A stretch of 52,403 bases of DNA from Bacteroidota bacterium (GTDB lineage Bacteria; Bacteroidota; Bacteroidia; Cytophagales; Cyclobacteriaceae), in assembly GCA_027592755.1 (NCBI GenBank), contig JAQCLE010000017.1, positions 1 through 52,403 on the forward strand, in the 5' to 3' direction. The first letter of the stretch is position 1; every line of letters begins with the position of its first letter. Made by a program: the position numbers and the translations under genes. Shown in pieces: positions 9,034 through 17,848 of the stretch. The notes below the pieces were generated by a model. The model was not told where the DNA came from. It worked only from the letters and a program-made list of their open reading frames with translations, and ran no database searches.

Positions 9034-10008
9034 ATGGAAACGAGAAGATCATTTATAGAAAAAGCAGGCAAAGGGGCTGCACTCTCAACCATTGCTTTAT
9101 CCACTCCTGCAATTGCCTCACAATTAATTTCCGGGATAGATGGCAAGCCCATAAGAATTGGAATCATTGGGGCTGAAAATTCACACACCCGGGGCTATGG
9201 AAAGCTATTCAATATAGACAAGCTATTTCCCGGGGTAGAAGTGAAATATGTATGGGGAGAAACCGAGGCTTTTGCAAAAGATGCAATGGAAAAAGGCAAC
9301 ATCCCCAATATGGTGAAGCAACCGAAAGAAATGTTGGGTAAAATTGATGCTCTAATCGTAGATCACCGGCATGGTAAATTTCACCTCGAAGCGGCAACTC
9401 CATTTGTGAAGGCGGGAATCCCAACATTCATTGATAAACCGTTTTGTTACAGGGTAGAAGAGGGCAAGAAATTTTTAGCCATGGCACGTGAAGTAGGCAC
9501 ACCTATAAGCTCATATAGCTCAGTAGCTCATAGTGATGCGACCTTCGACATGATGGATCAGATCAAAGAGATACCTGACATTCAACAAGTGGTTCGATAT
9601 GGTCCCGTGGAGCTGGACTCCGAATATGGAGGAGTATTTTTTTACGGATCTCATATTGTTCAGCCTTTACTTTACATTTTTGGAAACGACGTTTCAAGAG
9701 TGCGGGTAAATAAGAATGATAAAAACAGCAGCGCCAGCCTTGTTTTTGATAATGGTATGCTTGCTACCCTTGTTTTTACAAGCAAACGTTACGGTTGGCA
9801 AACATTTGTCGAAACTGACGAGGGAGTAATTGAAATCAAACCAAGAGTGGAAGAAAAAAATCCTGCAAAAAATTATGTGGATATGGTGACCATGTTCAAG
9901 ACTGGGAAAGAGCCAAGAAGCCATGATAGCATTATTAAAGGGGTTGCAGTACTGGAGGCCCTCGAAAAATCTGTAGTTAGTGAACAATGGGAGGATGTAG
10001 TAGCCTAA
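9034..10008 (+). CDS. Exported Gfo/Idh/MocA-type oxidoreductase, short form
   Basis: A 324-residue relative of the upstream gene, with its own export leader (ETRRSFIEK at residues 2-10, then a hydrophobic stretch ending near TPAIAS). The nucleotide-binding strand is IRIGIIGAENSHTRG near residue 40. The family Lys motif appears as DKPFCYRVEEG near 138. The C-terminal domain is shorter than in classical members. The 25-bp gap to the previous gene suggests co-transcription. Substrate is unknown. Paired long and short exported Gfo/Idh/MocA proteins suggest sequential or heteromeric action on one compound, which is inference. Confidence 0.82.
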   Translation: METRRSFIEKAGKGAALSTIALSTPAIASQLISGIDGKPIRIGIIGAENSHTRGYGKLFNIDKLFPGVEVKYVWGETEAFAKDAMEKGNIPNMVKQPKEMLGKIDALIVDHRHGKFHLEAATPFVKAGIPTFIDKPFCYRVEEGKKFLAMAREVGTPISSYSSVAHSDATFDMMDQIKEIPDIQQVVRYGPVELDSEYGGVFFYGSHIVQPLLYIFGNDVSRVRVNKNDKNSSASLVFDNGMLATLVFTSKRYGWQTFVETDEGVIEIKPRVEEKNPAKNYVDMVTMFKTGKEPRSHDSIIKGVAVLEALEKSVVSEQWEDVVA

Positions 10009-10050
10009 AACCGAGACTTCAAAACGACTTTTTTGTAGAATATGTCCTAA

Positions 10051-10239
10051 ATGACACGATATATCATGGATAAGATTACTGCTATTCCTGTTGATGATCA
10101 TCCTGTTGTAAGAGCAGGGATAAAGTCATTGATAAAGCATAGGTGTGAAATCACACATCGGACTAACATTATGCGCAAGCTTAAAGCAAACAACACAGCG
10201 GAGTTAGTAAGTATGGCGGTATGTAACAGGTTGCTTTAA
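10051..10239 (+). pseudogene. NarL/FixJ-type response regulator, remnant with internal deletion
   Basis: A 62-codon frame joins two recognisable ends of a LuxR-family response regulator. Residues 8-26 (ITAIPVDDHPVVRAGIKSL) match the start of the receiver domain: acidic pair followed by H-P-V-V-R-x-G. Residues 34-58 (ITHRTNIMRKL then NTAELVSMAV) match the recognition helix and last helix of the LuxR DNA-binding domain. The roughly 150 residues between, including the phospho-acceptor Asp, linker and first HTH helices, are missing, and the two parts remain in frame. A normal protein is about 210 residues. No sensor kinase gene is next to it. I regard it as a deletion relic, although a small translated product cannot be excluded. 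Confidence 0.75.
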
Positions 10240-10282
10240 TCCAGTTTAGAGATACCTTTTCTTTACCTATGGGGTCTCAAAC

Positions 10283-11926
10283 TCACAATCCCAAATCAAC
10301 AAAAGCTTGTTTACCTTCCCGAAAAGCATCGAGAACTTCCTGCTTAGCTGCTTCGGAAGGAAATCTTCCAGATTCCTGCAACCAGCGCATAGCATTATCA
10401 ATATAATGAACAAAATAGGCTGCATCATCAGGGGATTTCACAGGTTGATCATCCACCATCAAATAGATAGGGCTGGTATGTGAAAATACAGTTTCAGGTC
10501 TTAGGGTACCAAAATACTGGTTGAAAAGGGTGGGGCCACCGCCGGCATCCCTGCGTTGGGCGTGACTAAGTCCTTTTCGGGCATCAGCTTCACTGAATTG
10601 ATAAGCTCATGCTGCGATCCAAACACTCTTTTCAGGACTGTAAGGAATCTCAAGTTTAGCATGAGATTCTCCCCAGGAGATCGATTTTTCAGCTAATAGC
10701 TCTCCATTGACAATGATCTCTAAGCGATCTATCGGCAACTGACTCCACACTTCAACGGTGATTTGATGGCTCTCTCCAACTGATGCATTGATCTGACTTC
10801 CAGGCCCTTGACCATCAATCTTAAAAGACAAAAAAGGAGAATTACTGATGAAAGTTTTGCCATCATTAAGCGCCTTGATCCAGTTATCATACGTGAAATC
10901 CTTTTCAACTTGCGCAAATACCCTATTGGCACCAACACTTACCTGGTTGTTCATTTTATCTGTACCAGCGGTGGCTGGAATCTTGATGCCGCAATTCAAA
11001 AGCCTGTACCATAACCTCAAGCCAGAATTCATCCTGACCTCAGGAACGATATCCGATACAAAAATGGGCTCATGGAAGGGATCAATCGTGCAGAGCAGTT
11101 CGACAGCATCTATTTTTTTCAGTACAATGGCCAATGGACCTTCAAGGCCGGGCCAGGCTGCAAAATGAGCCCAGGAGATGTGGCCCCCATTTTCATGGAC
11201 CTCATCACTTGCACTCATATTCAAAGGATAATGGTACTCACGGGCATCCTTCGAGGGTTCTATAAGGCGCTCTTTCAGGTTCAGTAAGTTGACATGCCCC
11301 AGTCGATCTTCACGGAATTCCTGTCCAAAATAGACAATGTGTTCCGGTTCAGATATAGGCTCAATTTCTCCGCTGAATCTTTTGTGGTCTACTGTAAAAT
11401 CAGAGATGAGAACATTACAGACATTCAGGTCCTCGGCTTTCATTTCTAACAATGCCGTTTCAGGATTTATATAATGCACATGGACATCGCCACTATACCA
11501 ATTATCCTCGGGTGGTTTGAACCATTTATTCAGTTGAATGTCCAGTTTCCCATCAAGCGTTGAAATGTCCAGGGTATCGTCATAGATTTTGTAGCTGTAC
11601 CCTTTCAATACTTCAATTCTCAAAAGACCTGTAGGCAGATTGATATCGAATTCCCCATCGATATAGGCAAACCTTCTTTCATAATCCATTACAACGCCTG
11701 TTTCTTCACTTTCAGGGATGGTAGCATCAGTAATTGCAAAATCGGCCTGGTGATTCTCTGGAGCAAAGTAGTGCCCTTCCAGATTCGTAAAGCGAACCCG
11801 GGCTGCTGTTAGTTGATTGTTTTCGTTTAAAACCCTGACCGTGACAGGGCTTAAACCATTCTGCCTATCACAAGCAAAAGCGATGATCAGTAGAAAAAGA
11901 AATAATCTTTTAAAAGGAATAGGCAT
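10283..11926 (-). pseudogene. CehA/McbA-like metallohydrolase lipoprotein interrupted by one in-frame TGA
   Basis: The frame starts with a lipoprotein leader (IIAFAC then DRQ) and carries PHP-type metallohydrolase landmarks: WYSGDVHVHY near residue 150, HISWAHFAAWPG near 255, and TAGTDKM near 340. It stops at TGA (10607-10609, codon 440). Downstream of that TGA the same frame stays open for 107 more codons to a TGA at 10283-10285. That tail is clearly the missing C-terminus: AYQFSEADARKGLSHAQRRD, later FSHTSPIYLMVD and a helical end. Family members typically read WIAAR-AYG at the junction, so a CGA-to-TGA (Arg-to-stop) change is likely. With readthrough the protein would be 547 residues, the normal length. 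As sequenced it would make a 439-residue protein lacking the last domain. Confidence 0.85.
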
Positions 11927-12069
11927 TTTTACAATTCAAAATTTGAAGTACCACAACGAAATTTGGAACTAATTGTCCAAATAGTCAATGGCTTTATTAT
12001 TCAGAGGAGTTATATTTAGAATATAGAAAGGAAGAGGGTTGGAGGTTAAGCAGTTCTAAAGAAAAGGAA

Positions 12070-14601
12070 ATGAGATCAATTACATCAGCTTTGTTAATCG
12101 TATTGCTATCCGGAATTAAAAGTTATTCATTTACCAATCCATGGGAAAATGGCAGCTTCAAAGGTCGTATTGCTTATAGTGCAGACGGCAATTTTAACGA
12201 TGAAGATGATTGGGCTGCGTCATCTGTAGCTCTCGCCATTTTTAAAGAATTTGGAGTCAGTGACAAACTCGTTCATTTTGATTATAACTGCATCCTGCCT
12301 AAAACTAATAAGTCTTGGGAAAAAGAACATGAAACAAGCATTTTTGGGGCAATAGAGCGATTTGATTATCCTAATTCAATCTTCTACGATTGTCAGACAG
12401 ATCTCGATGGGGCAGTGAACAGTATCGCTCGAGCCATCAATGAATCCTCAGCAGATAATCCCCTCTTTTACATTCTGGCAGGTCCTATGGAAGTACCATT
12501 CCTCGGAATTGAGAAATCAGATCCGGAAAAGAGAAAGTATGTTTATTGCATTTCCCACAATCGCTGGAATGATGGTTATGCCAGTGCTGATTTTGTTAAT
12601 CATAATAAACGCGATGTTATTCCAACTGGGGTCACCTGGGTCCAGATAACCGATCAGAACCAATTCCTGTCAACTGGCCCATTTGGGAGGCCTTCAACAG
12701 AGGATGAATGGAGACCCTGGACCTGGCTGCGGGATTCTAATAAATCGAATCTCAATTTCCTTTGGAATAGGCTACGTGTTACAACAAGGGCAGATTGTTC
12801 CGATGCGGGTATGGCTTATTTTCTGATGACTGGTGATGAGCAATCTGAAATTAAAAAACTAAGAACATTACTGGAAAATGGAGATACATCAGGACGGTTA
12901 ACTTTCCGCAATCAGATTAGACTGGAAGCTGAGAATTTCACAAACCTTTGGAATTTTGAAGTGGAATACCTGGATGATCGCAAAGCATCACAGCGGATTA
13001 ACCTGAAAATGAATTCCTCATCGGGTGGTATAAGCACACTTCTCAAAGAACCATACCTGGCAACCAGCGGACGCTATGATATTGATGTCCGGTATTTGGA
13101 TGGAGATCAAGGCGGAATAAACTACTCGCTATGGATCAATGGATATCCTTCAGGACGCTGGCCATCTTTGGTTAATGAAGACGGTTGGGTTACCAATACG
13201 ATCTCAAATGTCGTCATAAGTACTGATGATGAGATTGAAATACAGGTCGAATCAGAATCAAAAAACGAGGTGAAACTCGATTATGTCCAGCTCAATCGGC
13301 TTGAACCATTTTCTATCCCTGAAGGCACGCCCCTTGACGATCCAGAAGCTCAACCTGGACAAATCATTGTAGCTGGATGCCAACCTAGTAATCTTAAATA
13401 CAATGGTGGCGGACCAGCCTTTCTATGCGGTCCGGATAATCCTGAGGATTTCTTGTTCCGTGGGGAGTTGAATCCTGATGGCACTCGATCCGGTGGTAAA
13501 CAGGAAGAAATAATAGCAAAACTTGCCAGGAGTGGTGCCAATTCATTTCATTGTCAGATGTTTCGGATGCAACGTTGTAATATCAAGCAGGAAGGTGATG
13601 ATATGCATGCTCCGTTTATTGATTATGACCCTGCGAAAGGATTAAACAAGGGCGTATTAAATCAGTGGGATAGATGGCTTGACCTATTTGAACAACATGA
13701 TATTGTCGTTCACCTCGAATTTTACAACGATGCAACTGATGTAGAAATGATGGGTTGGACATTGGATTTGGAGGGGAATCTTCATTCTGATGAACGCGAG
13801 TTTTTTGAGGGAATAGTCAACAAATTCAAGCACCATAAGAATATCATGTGGGGAATCGAGGAGAGTTGCAATAAACTTCCAAGAAATCGAGCACCCCATT
13901 TTAAAAAACTAGGAGAATTGATAGCTTCAACGGATAATTTCAACCATCCCATTGTTCAAAGCTTTGTGATTCCGGAAGACCCTGAAGGTGATTTTCCAGG
14001 TGGTGGAGGAACGCCCGATGACTACACTGGTGATCCGAACATCCGAGTTGTTACATGGTTGCACGTTGTTCCCAATGGAGAAGATTTTGAAGCCCAACAT
14101 CAACAATACCTTCAGTACTACCTCCGGGATTCGAAGAACTTCATAGTAATGAAAAATGAAACATTCCATCATCCTAAGGAGGGATATCAAAGTCGTCGGT
14201 ACATGTGGTCGAGTGCGATGGCTGGCCTCCAGACTTTGGAGGCTTATCATCACGCAGATGGCTCTTCTGACGCTACACTACGAGAGGATGGACTCATCAA
14301 TAAATTCATGGAACGGACTGACTTTAATCAATTGATTCCGAGAGATGATCTCGCGGCAGGTTCAACCCAATGGGTGCTGGCCCGCCCAAGCCAATCCTAT
14401 GTTGCGTACACCTACGTCTATAAGAGTGGAATGGGAGTAAAAGGAATAGCTGCTGGAACCTATGATCTTTTGTGGTTTGACACCATTAGTGGTGACGAAG
14501 TCATACAAACGGGGATCAGGGTTGATTGGGGTGATGTAACATGGCGAAAACCTGAAGTGCTGGGAGATGAAATTGCACTCTACATCAAACGTCAAGGTTG
14601 A
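12070..14601 (+). CDS. Secreted nucleoside hydrolase-like / CBM6-like / glycosidase-like fusion protein
   Basis: An 843-residue exported protein (hydrophobic leader at residues 1-21). Residues about 30-270 resemble the nucleoside hydrolase-like fold, with an acidic cluster DGNFNDEDDWAA near 38-49 where those enzymes bind calcium. Residues about 280-415 form a carbohydrate-binding sandwich: LEAENFTNLWNFEV at the start, then GRYDIDVRYLDGDQGG, ending EVKLDYVQLNRLE. Residues about 430-843 look like a TIM-barrel glycoside hydrolase of the DUF4038/apiosidase-like type, with candidate catalytic acids in IMWGIEESCN (near 595) and VMKNETFHH (near 695). The combination is unusual, and I know of no characterised enzyme with it. 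The downstream ribokinase, transporter and nucleoside hydrolase suggest pentose-containing substrates, by context only. The ATG at 12070 follows an AAAGGAAA ribosome-binding sequence. Confidence 0.72.
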   Translation: MRSITSALLIVLLSGIKSYSFTNPWENGSFKGRIAYSADGNFNDEDDWAASSVALAIFKEFGVSDKLVHFDYNCILPKTNKSWEKEHETSIFGAIERFDYPNSIFYDCQTDLDGAVNSIARAINESSADNPLFYILAGPMEVPFLGIEKSDPEKRKYVYCISHNRWNDGYASADFVNHNKRDVIPTGVTWVQITDQNQFLSTGPFGRPSTEDEWRPWTWLRDSNKSNLNFLWNRLRVTTRADCSDAGMAYFLMTGDEQSEIKKLRTLLENGDTSGRLTFRNQIRLEAENFTNLWNFEVEYLDDRKASQRINLKMNSSSGGISTLLKEPYLATSGRYDIDVRYLDGDQGGINYSLWINGYPSGRWPSLVNEDGWVTNTISNVVISTDDEIEIQVESESKNEVKLDYVQLNRLEPFSIPEGTPLDDPEAQPGQIIVAGCQPSNLKYNGGGPAFLCGPDNPEDFLFRGELNPDGTRSGGKQEEIIAKLARSGANSFHCQMFRMQRCNIKQEGDDMHAPFIDYDPAKGLNKGVLNQWDRWLDLFEQHDIVVHLEFYNDATDVEMMGWTLDLEGNLHSDEREFFEGIVNKFKHHKNIMWGIEESCNKLPRNRAPHFKKLGELIASTDNFNHPIVQSFVIPEDPEGDFPGGGGTPDDYTGDPNIRVVTWLHVVPNGEDFEAQHQQYLQYYLRDSKNFIVMKNETFHHPKEGYQSRRYMWSSAMAGLQTLEAYHHADGSSDATLREDGLINKFMERTDFNQLIPRDDLAAGSTQWVLARPSQSYVAYTYVYKSGMGVKGIAAGTYDLLWFDTISGDEVIQTGIRVDWGDVTWRKPEVLGDEIALYIKRQG

Positions 14602-14692
14602 TGGGATGAATAAGAAGCACCGCTGATCGATTTAGAAATAAATGACACTTGCTAAGTTGTAGACTATATGCAATTCCGTCTGAGAAGTAATT

Positions 14693-15598
14693 ATGAAAAT
14701 GGGGAATATAGTAGTTATAGGAAGTAGCAACACAGACATCGTGGTTCAATCCGGCCATTTACCATCACCAGGAGAGACCGTGTTGGGTGGCAAATTTATC
14801 ATGACCCCGGGAGGGAAGGGAGCGAATCAAGCAGTGGCAGCTGCAAAACTGGACGGGAATGTTACTTTCATCGCTAAAGTCGGTGATGATGTCTTTGGGC
14901 AAGAAGCAGTAAAGGGATTTCAGTCATATGGGATCAATACAGAATTTATTGGGATGGAGAAGGACTCACCATCCGGTGTAGCATTAATCATGGTTGATGC
15001 AGAAGGAGAAAACTGTATTTCCGTTGCTTCTGGAGCTAATGCAGCTTTAACAAATGCGGATATTGACAAGGCGAGACATATTATCGGAAAGGCTTCATTT
15101 GTTCTGATCCAGCTTGAAATTCCCATTGAGGTTGTGTTGTATGCGGTGGATTTGGCTCGAATGGAAGGTATACCGGTTGTCTTGAATCCTGCACCGGCAC
15201 AATCGTTGACAGATGATATTCTTAGCGCTTTACATATTATTACACCCAATGAATTGGAAGCAGAATTATTAACAGGTGTGAGAGTAGCAAATGAGGCCAC
15301 CGCAAGGCAGGCTGCTGGAATTTTGAAAGCGAAGGGGGTTGATAATGTTGTTATTACGATGGGCTCTCAGGGAGCTTACATGCTGTCCGATGATGATGAC
15401 CAGATGATTCCGGGTTATAAAGTCAAGGTGGTCGATACTACGGCGGCAGGAGATACCTTTAATGGCGCATTGGTAGTGGGACTTTCGGAGGGAATGTCCC
15501 TGGTGGATGCCATTAGATTTGCCAATAAGGCAGCAGCCTACTCAGTAACTATATTGGGAGCGCAAGCCTCAGCACCATCGAGAAATGATATTAATTAA
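14693..15598 (+). CDS. rbsK: Ribokinase (PfkB family)
   Basis: A 301-residue cytoplasmic sugar kinase. It shows PfkB signature 1 (GGKFIMTPGGKGANQAVAAA near residues 33-52) and signature 2 (DTTAAGDTFNGAL near 253-265), where the Asp in AAGD is the catalytic base. Sugar-contact residues typical of ribokinase are present at the N-terminus (SSNTDIVV). It should phosphorylate D-ribose at O5. A second ATG two codons in (14699) is an alternative start. It is followed 28 bp later by a sugar transporter and then by a nucleoside hydrolase, so the three genes form a ribonucleoside/ribose-use operon. Confidence 0.9.
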   Translation: MKMGNIVVIGSSNTDIVVQSGHLPSPGETVLGGKFIMTPGGKGANQAVAAAKLDGNVTFIAKVGDDVFGQEAVKGFQSYGINTEFIGMEKDSPSGVALIMVDAEGENCISVASGANAALTNADIDKARHIIGKASFVLIQLEIPIEVVLYAVDLARMEGIPVVLNPAPAQSLTDDILSALHIITPNELEAELLTGVRVANEATARQAAGILKAKGVDNVVITMGSQGAYMLSDDDDQMIPGYKVKVVDTTAAGDTFNGALVVGLSEGMSLVDAIRFANKAAAYSVTILGAQASAPSRNDIN

Positions 15599-15626
15599 GA
15601 AATAAAATACTCAAAGCTGAAAACAT

Positions 15627-16631
15627 ATGTTTATACCTGAAACCTACGGATTGGCAGTGGCCCTTTGCCTAATTACTATGCTGTGTTGGGGTAGCTGGGC
15701 CAATACCCAAAAACTTGCATCAAGGTCATGGCCATTCCCATTGTTCTACTGGGACTATTCACTCGGGATTATTCTTTTGACACTCCTTTTTGGATTTACA
15801 TTGGGAAGTTCGGGCGAAGCAGGTCGCGGTTTTGTTGAAGATCTTATGCAGGGCGATATAAGTTCATTTGCTTCTGCATTTTTCGGAGGTATAGTTTTCA
15901 ATATTGCAAACCTAATGATTGTTGCTGCCATTGATATTGCAGGCATGGCAGTCGCTTTCCCAATTGGAATTGGTATTGCCCTTGGACTCGGGGTGATTGT
16001 GAATTACATAGCCACGCCCGTCGGAGATCCGATGCTACTGTTTGCAGGAGTCGGTATGGTGGCGATAGCTATCATTCTGGATGCTTTTGCCTATCAAAAA
16101 TTATCAACGGAACAAAAATCAACACCAGTTAAAGGCATTTTACTATCGGTTGTTGGAGGGGTGCTCATGGGTTTTTTCTACCGGTTTGTTGCAGCAGCAG
16201 TCTCAACGGATTTCACCACCCCTGAAATAGGCTTATTTACACCCTATAGTGCGGTTTTTGTGTTTTCCATCGGGATATTTATGTCCAATTTTTTGTGGAA
16301 TAGCTTTTTTATGTACAGGCCGTTCAAGGGCAATGCTGTGACGTATCGGGACTATTTTTTAGATGGAGATTTAAAACTTCATTTGATAGGTCTATTGGGA
16401 GGGATCATCTGGTGTGTCGGCATGTCATTCAGTATGATTGCTTCTGAAAAGGCCGGATTTGCCATCTCGTACGGGCTTGGCCAGGGAGCCACTTTAGTGG
16501 CAGCGGTTTGGGGTGTCTTTATTTGGAAGGAGTTCAAAAATGCACCAAGGGGCACTAACTTATTAATTGGACTTATGTTCCTGTTCTTTTTCTTTGGTCT
16601 TGCTTTAATTATTCTTTCAAGGTTAACCTAA
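15627..16631 (+). CDS. GRP-family (glucose/ribose porter-like) sugar transporter
   Basis: A 334-residue inner-membrane protein with about ten hydrophobic helices, belonging to the drug/metabolite transporter superfamily in the GRP/RhaT-like branch. Landmarks are WGSWANTQKL near residue 22, a Gly-rich helix FPIGIGIALGLGV, and SYGLGQGATLVAAVWG near the end. It is often annotated as a 'multidrug DMT permease', but members placed beside ribokinase, as here, fit better as ribose importers (inference from context). It lies 28 bp after rbsK and directly before the nucleoside hydrolase gene. Confidence 0.8.
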   Translation: MFIPETYGLAVALCLITMLCWGSWANTQKLASRSWPFPLFYWDYSLGIILLTLLFGFTLGSSGEAGRGFVEDLMQGDISSFASAFFGGIVFNIANLMIVAAIDIAGMAVAFPIGIGIALGLGVIVNYIATPVGDPMLLFAGVGMVAIAIILDAFAYQKLSTEQKSTPVKGILLSVVGGVLMGFFYRFVAAAVSTDFTTPEIGLFTPYSAVFVFSIGIFMSNFLWNSFFMYRPFKGNAVTYRDYFLDGDLKLHLIGLLGGIIWCVGMSFSMIASEKAGFAISYGLGQGATLVAAVWGVFIWKEFKNAPRGTNLLIGLMFLFFFFGLALIILSRLT

Positions 16632-16681
16632 AATTGACATTTACTTTTACCAATGAACTGAAGCCAGTTAAATTTGATTCT

Positions 16682-17713
16682 ATGAACAAGATAATTGTTA
16701 CCTTTTCCTTAGGCAGTGCATTATTGGTCTCCTGTACAAGCAATCCAACGAAAGATCAGGTTTCTTCATCAAAAGAGGAACAGGTCTCAAGTAGAATTCC
16801 AATTCTATTCGATACCGACGCGAATAATGAATTAGACGACCAGCATGCTTTGGCTTACCTTTTGTTCAATGGAGAAACTTTTGATGTGAGAGGGGTTACG
16901 GTCAATGCTACATTTAGTGGCGGAGCAATACAGGAGCACTACAATGAGGCTGAGCGTATATTAAAGTTATGCAATTTGGATGGCATAATCCCTCTTTATT
17001 CAGGAGCCAATGGCAATTTTGAAGAAATCAGAAACTCACTTGATCAGGATGAATATGACGGCAAGGATGCTGTGGAATTCACCATCCAGGAAGCGAGGAA
17101 ACCCCGTGACACCAGGTTGGTGCTGATGCCAGTAGGGAAGCTTACCAATATTGCATTGGCATTGGAAAAAGCGCCCGATATCAAATCAAGGGTACGGATC
17201 GTATGGCTGGGCTCCAATTACCCCGAACCCGGAGAATACAATCAAGTCAATGATATTCCGGCTTTGAATTATATTCTTGATCAGGTGGTGCAATTTGAAA
17301 TGGTGATGGTACGGTACGGTAAACCCTCTGGTTCGGATGCAGTGCGTGCAACCCCCACAGAAATTGAAGAGAAAATGCCTGGCGCAGGCCCTATTTCCAC
17401 ACCTGTTGTTGGACGCCATGGGAAAAGCTTCACGAATTTTGGAGATTATTCAGTCGACTTGTTCCGTCACATAGAACTCCACGGAGATCCTCCGTCTCGT
17501 GCATTATTTGATATGGTGGCCGTCGCAATTGTTAAAAATCCATCCTGGGGTGAAGCCAATGAAATTCCTGCACCAATTGTTGAGGGTGAAAAATGGAAAG
17601 AACGCCCGAAAAATAGCCGTAAGATTGTGATTCTAGAAAATTTTGATCGTGTAGCGATTATTAAGGATTTTTATGACAAAATGAAGAACCCGATAATCGT
17701 GGAAATGAAATAA
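16682..17713 (+). CDS. Lipoprotein nucleoside hydrolase (IunH family)
   Basis: The open frame begins at a TTG (16634), but the ATG at 16682 begins a good lipoprotein leader (ALLVSC then TSNPTK), giving 343 residues. The catalytic calcium site motif is DTDANNELDDQHAL near residues 42-55, corresponding to the family D-x-D-x-x-x-D-D signature. A downstream region LVLMPVGKLTNIALAL matches the conserved core. The enzyme hydrolyses the N-glycosidic bond of nucleosides to free base and ribose. Because it carries a lipobox, cleavage probably occurs in the periplasm; the adjacent transporter and ribokinase would then take up and phosphorylate ribose. Base preference cannot be predicted. Confidence 0.88.
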   Translation: MNKIIVTFSLGSALLVSCTSNPTKDQVSSSKEEQVSSRIPILFDTDANNELDDQHALAYLLFNGETFDVRGVTVNATFSGGAIQEHYNEAERILKLCNLDGIIPLYSGANGNFEEIRNSLDQDEYDGKDAVEFTIQEARKPRDTRLVLMPVGKLTNIALALEKAPDIKSRVRIVWLGSNYPEPGEYNQVNDIPALNYILDQVVQFEMVMVRYGKPSGSDAVRATPTEIEEKMPGAGPISTPVVGRHGKSFTNFGDYSVDLFRHIELHGDPPSRALFDMVAVAIVKNPSWGEANEIPAPIVEGEKWKERPKNSRKIVILENFDRVAIIKDFYDKMKNPIIVEMK

Positions 17714-17795
17714 GACATCAGTGGCTTGATTGTAATAGGATCACTTTAAAAGCTCCAGATATTTACTTATTCCTCATACTGTTAAACAAAAAAAA

Positions 17796-17815
17796 GGCTA
17801 CCATAAATGGTAGCC
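17796..17815 (-). terminator. Intrinsic terminator of the DUF4382 gene
   Basis: On the minus strand a perfect 9-bp stem (GGCTACCAT / ATGGTAGCC, 2-base loop as written) is followed by an almost unbroken T-run (TTTTTTTTGTTT). It lies 33 bases past the final stop codon of the DUF4382 frame, which fits termination of that transcript. Confidence 0.85.
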
Positions 17816-17848
17816 CCTAATCCCATAACCGGATTGAACAAAATATGA

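Noticed and set aside
10607-10609. TGA as a selenocysteine codon in the metallohydrolase
   Set aside because: The family residue at this place appears to be Arg rather than Cys, and no convincing hairpin for selenocysteine insertion was seen just downstream.
10808-11287. Three plus-strand open frames over the metallohydrolase
   Set aside because: They are antisense to a conserved coding region and show no family features.
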